Source: HK1 sp965215295 (GTDB lineage Bacteria; Pseudomonadota; Gammaproteobacteria; HK1). Taken from it: a DNA stretch of 64,000 nt. The first letter of the stretch is position 1; each line of letters starts with the position of its first letter. The translations under genes were made by a program, and so were the position numbers. Positions 61,213 to 64,000 of the stretch are shown one piece after another. The notes beneath the pieces were generated by a model. That model was not told the DNA's origin. It ran no database searches and was given only the letters and a program-made list of their open reading frames with translations. The stretch is taken from positions 930,001-994,000 of the forward strand of contig OZ244045.1 in assembly GCA_965215295.1 (NCBI GenBank). Direction: 5' to 3'.

Positions 61213-61382
61213 GCCGCCCGGCGTGACGGTTCCCCGCTTGCGGGTGGCGGGCCGGAGTCCCGCGCCCGGTCGCCATATGCCGGCGACGCCCCCGACACCC
61301 GGCGCTTCTCCGACTGAGCCGCCCGGCGTGACGGTTCCTCGCTTGCGGGCGGGGCGGGCCGGAGTCCCGCGCCCGGCCGCCA
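61168..61382. repeat. Tandem ~103-bp repeats at the end of psuG
   Basis: Unit A (61168-61270) contains the last 15 codons of psuG and 58 bp beyond. Unit B (61271 to about 61380) is an imperfect copy lying in the intergenic space, and a third start (CGCCAT at about 61378) follows. It resembles the repeat at the end of the sensor-kinase gene (15819). Confidence 0.85.
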
Positions 61383-61500
61383 TTCGAGTGCTCCGAAGCC
61401 GGCCCTCGCCGGCTCCCCCGAACCCTGGCCGGCGCCGTCGTCGGATATCACCGCGGGTAGCCGGGGTGCCGTATGATGATCCGCTCGTCTCCAGGTGCAT

Positions 61501-61640
61501 CGTCCCGCATGACCCGGCCGCCTGAAGCCCCTTCCGTCGAGGATCTCCACAAGCGTTTCGGCGTCATCGAAGGGCTCGAAGGCATCTCGACGGCCGCCCA
61601 CGAGCACGACGCGGTCCCGGTCCCCGGCAGCGGCGGCCCG
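61501..61640 (+). pseudogene. Fossil of an amino-acid ABC transporter ATPase (N-terminus)
   Basis: In the frame of the following gene, the residues VEDLHKRFGVIEGLEGIST and PVPGSGGPGG look like the first 40 residues of HisP/GlnQ-type ATPases (VxDLHKxFG...VLKGIS...GxSGSGKST). The Walker A Lys is lost and the rest of the ATPase is missing. It is a decayed remnant now preceding the peptidoglycan-binding-domain gene. The call rests on pattern memory only. Confidence 0.45.
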
Positions 61641-61682
61641 GGTGGGACGGCGTGGAGAGCGGAGCATTCGCCGGCGCGGGGC

Positions 61683-62516
61683 TTGCGGCCGGCGCGGTTG
61701 CGGTGGAGCTGGCTGCCGGCGCTGGCGTTCCTGGTTTTCCTGGGCGGTTCGGGCGCAGCGGCTCATGCGGCGCCCGAACCGACGATCGAAGCGATTCAGC
61801 GGGCGCTCGTCGAGAGAGGGTTCGAGCCGGGCAAGATCGATGGCGCCATGGGATCGCGCACCCGGGATGCGCTCCGAGCGTTCCAGCGATCGATCGGACT
61901 GCCCGACACCGGACGGGCCGACGATGCGACGCTGGCGGCCCTCGGACTGAAAGTCGCCGGCCGTACGCCGCCGGAGGCGGACAACGGCGAATCACCGGCC
62001 GGGATGCCGTCGGAGCCCGAGACCTCGCGCGCCGATTCCGAAGCGGTGCCGAGCACGGGGACGTCCACAGCCGAGCCTCGCCGAGCCGAGCCGGTGCGGA
62101 AGCCTGGCGCGGAGCCGGCATTGCGCTTCGTGGCGCTCGGCTGGCACCGTCCACAGACCGGCGAGGAGGCGCTGGCGCGCTTCACCGCGCTCGGCGCGCC
62201 TCCGGACTTCAAGCGGGACACGGGCTCGCTGTTCGTGCCCCGGACCGACCACGTCTTCGTGCTGAAGCCGCGCGAGCGAGTGCCGGGCTTCGACTGCGAT
62301 CCGGGGGCGGGGCGGCTTGCGATCGAATTCGTCTTCGGCCCGGACGGTCCGGTCATCTTCGATCCGGCTCCGGGTGGGGAGTACTGCCGGATGGGCATCG
62401 GCATCGCGCTGGAGGTCGGCGGCATCCTGGAGATGCGGCGCATGGACTGGGGGGACGTGCGGTTCCCGAGCGGGACGGTTCGCATCACGCACGAGGGGCT
62501 GGAGTACATCAGGTAG
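61683..62516 (+). CDS. Exported protein with peptidoglycan-binding domain
   Basis: From TTG 61683 the protein has 277 residues: a signal peptide (RPARLRWSWLPALAFLVFLG then GSGAAAHA), a PG_binding_1 domain at about residues 31-85 (IEAIQRALVERGFEPGKIDG, TRDALRAFQRSIGLPDTG), a Pro/Ser/Glu linker, and an unrecognised C-terminal domain (150-277) with two Cys (GFDCDPGAG, GGEYCRMG) that may form a disulfide. It is probably periplasmic and cell-wall-attached. The start is uncertain: the open frame continues upstream to 61473 through an ABC-ATPase fossil, but the signal peptide supports a start near 61683 or TTG 61698. Confidence 0.65.
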   Translation: MRPARLRWSWLPALAFLVFLGGSGAAAHAAPEPTIEAIQRALVERGFEPGKIDGAMGSRTRDALRAFQRSIGLPDTGRADDATLAALGLKVAGRTPPEADNGESPAGMPSEPETSRADSEAVPSTGTSTAEPRRAEPVRKPGAEPALRFVALGWHRPQTGEEALARFTALGAPPDFKRDTGSLFVPRTDHVFVLKPRERVPGFDCDPGAGRLAIEFVFGPDGPVIFDPAPGGEYCRMGIGIALEVGGILEMRRMDWGDVRFPSGTVRITHEGLEYIR

Positions 62517-62647
62517 GCCGGTTCGAACCCCTCGACGAATCCCCCCATCTCGTCGATTCGAAGCCGCGGGCCGCTCCCCCGCCCCGGTGCCCGCCGCCGG
62601 TCGCCGGTGGGGTCCGGACCACCGGCCCGCTCGTCCCGCCGCTTCGA

Positions 62648-62684
62648 GGCCGTGTGGGCCGGCCGCCGGCTGGCCCACACGGCC
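62648..62684. terminator. Bidirectional hairpin between convergent genes
   Basis: GGCCGTGTGGGCC and GGCCCACACGGCC form a perfect 13-bp stem with an 11-nt loop. It lies between the convergent stops at 62516 and 62690. No U-tract follows on either side, so termination efficiency is uncertain. Confidence 0.55.
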
Positions 62685-62689
62685 GGGAC

Positions 62690-63832
62690 TCAGGCCGTCT
62701 CCAGCGCCCGTTCCAGGTCCGCGATGATGTCGTCGACGTCCTCGATGCCGACCGACAGTCGAACCAGGCCGTCGGTGAGGCCCCGCGCGCGGCGCTCTTC
62801 GACCGGAACGTCCACATGGGTCATCGTCGCCGGGTGGGTGATCATCGTCTCCACCGCCCCGAGGCTCTCGGCGAGCCCGGCGAGCTCCACCGCGTTCATC
62901 ACCGCGCGTCCGGCCTCGGCGCCGCCCTCGAGCTCGAACGTCATCATCCCGCTGAAACCGGCCATCTGCGCGCTCGCGAGCCCGTGCTGGGGGTGGGAGG
63001 CGAGGCCGGGGTAGGTGACGCGCTCGACCTTGCGGTGTCCCTCGAGGAACTCCGCCACCGCCCGGGCGTTCTCCGAATGGCGCGCCATGCGCAGATGGAG
63101 CGTCTTCACCCCGAGCAGGGTGAGCCAGCAGTCGAAGGGGCTCGGCACCGCGCCGATCGTCTTCTGGATGAACTTGAACCGGTCGAAGACGTCCTCCCGA
63201 TCGGTGATCAGGACCCCGCCGATGATCTGGTTGTGGCCGCTCAGGTACTTCGTGGTGCTGTGCATGACGATGTCCGCGCCGAGCTCCAGCGGGCGCAGGT
63301 ACACGGGGGTCGCGAACGTCGAGTCGACCGCGAGGTAGAGCCCAGCCTCTTTCGCGATGGCCGACATCGCCTCCACGTCGGTGATCTTCAGCAACGGGTT
63401 CGAGGGCGTCTCGATCCAGAGCATCTTCGTCTCCGGCCGGATCGCCTGGCGCACCGTCTCCGGCCGCGCGGTGTCGACGTACGTGAACCCGAGGCCGTGA
63501 CTCGCGAGCACGTTGTTGAAGTGCCGGGACACGCCGCCGTAGACGTCGTCCGAACACACCACGTGATCGCCCGCCTGCAGCAGCTTCAGCGCGCCGTCCA
63601 CCGCGGCCATGCCGCTTGCGAACATCACCCCGTAACGGCCACTGTCGAGCGCGGCGAGATTCTCCTCGAGCACCTGGCGGGTCGGATTCGAGGAGCGGGT
63701 GTAGTCGAAGCCCTTGTCGCGCCCGACCTCGTCGAGCACGTAGGTCGCGGTCTGGTGGATCGGAGGGAGGATCGAGCCGGTGGTCGGGTCCGGACGAATG
63801 CCGGCGTGCACTACCTTCGTGTCGAATTTCAT
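62690..63832 (-). CDS. Cystathionine gamma-synthase/lyase-type PLP enzyme
   Basis: The 380-residue protein belongs to the Cys/Met metabolism PLP family: FDTKVVHAGIRPDPTTGSIL, YTRSSNPTR, FASGMAAVDGALKLL, and the PLP lysine in MHSTTKYLSGHNQIIGG. LWIETPSNPLLKITDV is also conserved. It fits cystathionine gamma-synthase (metB) or cystathionine lyase; sequence alone does not separate them. It precedes a 3-hydroxyisobutyrate dehydrogenase gene's end on the same strand (28 nt spacing), so the two may be cotranscribed. Confidence 0.88.
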   Translation of the reverse strand: MKFDTKVVHAGIRPDPTTGSILPPIHQTATYVLDEVGRDKGFDYTRSSNPTRQVLEENLAALDSGRYGVMFASGMAAVDGALKLLQAGDHVVCSDDVYGGVSRHFNNVLASHGLGFTYVDTARPETVRQAIRPETKMLWIETPSNPLLKITDVEAMSAIAKEAGLYLAVDSTFATPVYLRPLELGADIVMHSTTKYLSGHNQIIGGVLITDREDVFDRFKFIQKTIGAVPSPFDCWLTLLGVKTLHLRMARHSENARAVAEFLEGHRKVERVTYPGLASHPQHGLASAQMAGFSGMMTFELEGGAEAGRAVMNAVELAGLAESLGAVETMITHPATMTHVDVPVEERRARGLTDGLVRLSVGIEDVDDIIADLERALETA

Positions 63833-63860
63833 TGGTTTCCCCTGCCGACGGACTCGTCGG

Positions 63861-64000
63861 CTACGGTTCGGTGAGCAGCCGCATCAGGCTCGAAGTGTCC
63901 CAGCGCCCGCCGCCGCGGGCCTGCACCCGCGCGTAGAACTCGTTGACGAGCGCGGTCAACGGCAGGAGTGCGCCGACCCGGTGTCCCTGCGCGAGGCAGA
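63861..64000 (-). CDS. 3-hydroxyisobutyrate dehydrogenase family protein, C-terminal end (cut by window edge)
   Basis: Only the last 46 residues are inside the window: LAQGHRVGALLPLTALVNEF, ARVQARGGGRWDTSSLMRLL, ending TEP. The pattern (PLTALVxxxY...D.S.L.RLL) is the normal C-terminus of GarR/MmsB-type beta-hydroxyacid dehydrogenases (NAD(P)-dependent). The start and cofactor domain lie beyond the window. The adjacent Cys/Met PLP enzyme follows it on the same strand. Confidence 0.65.
   Translation of the reverse strand, partial: CLAQGHRVGALLPLTALVNEFYARVQARGGGRWDTSSLMRLLTEP

Overview
The window reads as the chromosome of a high-GC sulfur-oxidizing proteobacterium, most likely a gammaproteobacterium. 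The evidence is a complete oxidative-type dsr locus (dsrABEFHCMKLJOP plus dsrN and dsrR), with dsrEFH and dsrL present, accompanied by tusA, a periplasmic rhodanese and cysG. Housekeeping blocks (rpsU-yqeY-dnaG, hisI-hisE-tatABC, rpmB-rpmG) have ordinary proteobacterial order. A DddP-type DMSP lyase hints at a marine or host-associated life. No tRNA, rRNA or CRISPR array was seen.

Layout. 0-9 kb: the end of a membrane glycosyltransferase, an IS3 transposase fossil, then three near-identical tandem genes for GT-C-type membrane glycosyltransferases. Two of these are preceded by a 24-codon leader ORF containing a hairpin; fragments of a short-chain dehydrogenase lie between and after the copies. 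9-15 kb: dddP, a DUF1989 gene, tusA, a small conserved gene, a periplasmic rhodanese, a secreted polyacidic peptide and cysG (siroheme synthase). 15-19.6 kb: a NarL/NarX-like two-component pair, dsrR and dsrN. 19.7-25.8 kb: an AT-richer island on the minus strand carrying a DNA methyltransferase-HNH fusion, a stub resembling the C-terminus of BsuBI/PstI-type endonucleases, a metallophosphoesterase and an HSP90-like ATPase. It separates dsrN/dsrR from the rest of the dsr operon. 25.9-37.3 kb: dsrP to dsrA. 37.8-46 kb: a TauD-like dioxygenase, rpmBG, an acyl desaturase, tatABC, hisEI, a Uma2 protein and an NDUFA9-like protein. 46-55 kb: uppP, a MidA-like methyltransferase, a pteridine-reductase-like SDR, a Nudix hydrolase, folB, plsY, tsaD, rpsU, yqeY and dnaG. 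55-64 kb: a 143-bp MITE-like element, an old-yellow-enzyme-type oxidoreductase, amt, an enoyl-CoA hydratase, psuG, a peptidoglycan-binding-domain protein, a Cys/Met PLP enzyme and the end of a 3-hydroxyisobutyrate dehydrogenase.

How the parts fit. CysG makes siroheme and DsrN amidates it for DsrAB. TusA and DsrEFH pass sulfane sulfur to DsrC, whose trisulfide feeds DsrAB and the DsrMKJOP membrane complex, with DsrL as electron acceptor module. TatABC is needed to export the Tat-signal protein DsrO. The MPE/HSP90/methyltransferase island is the best candidate for an undescribed system; its role (probably defence) is inference from domain content and context only.
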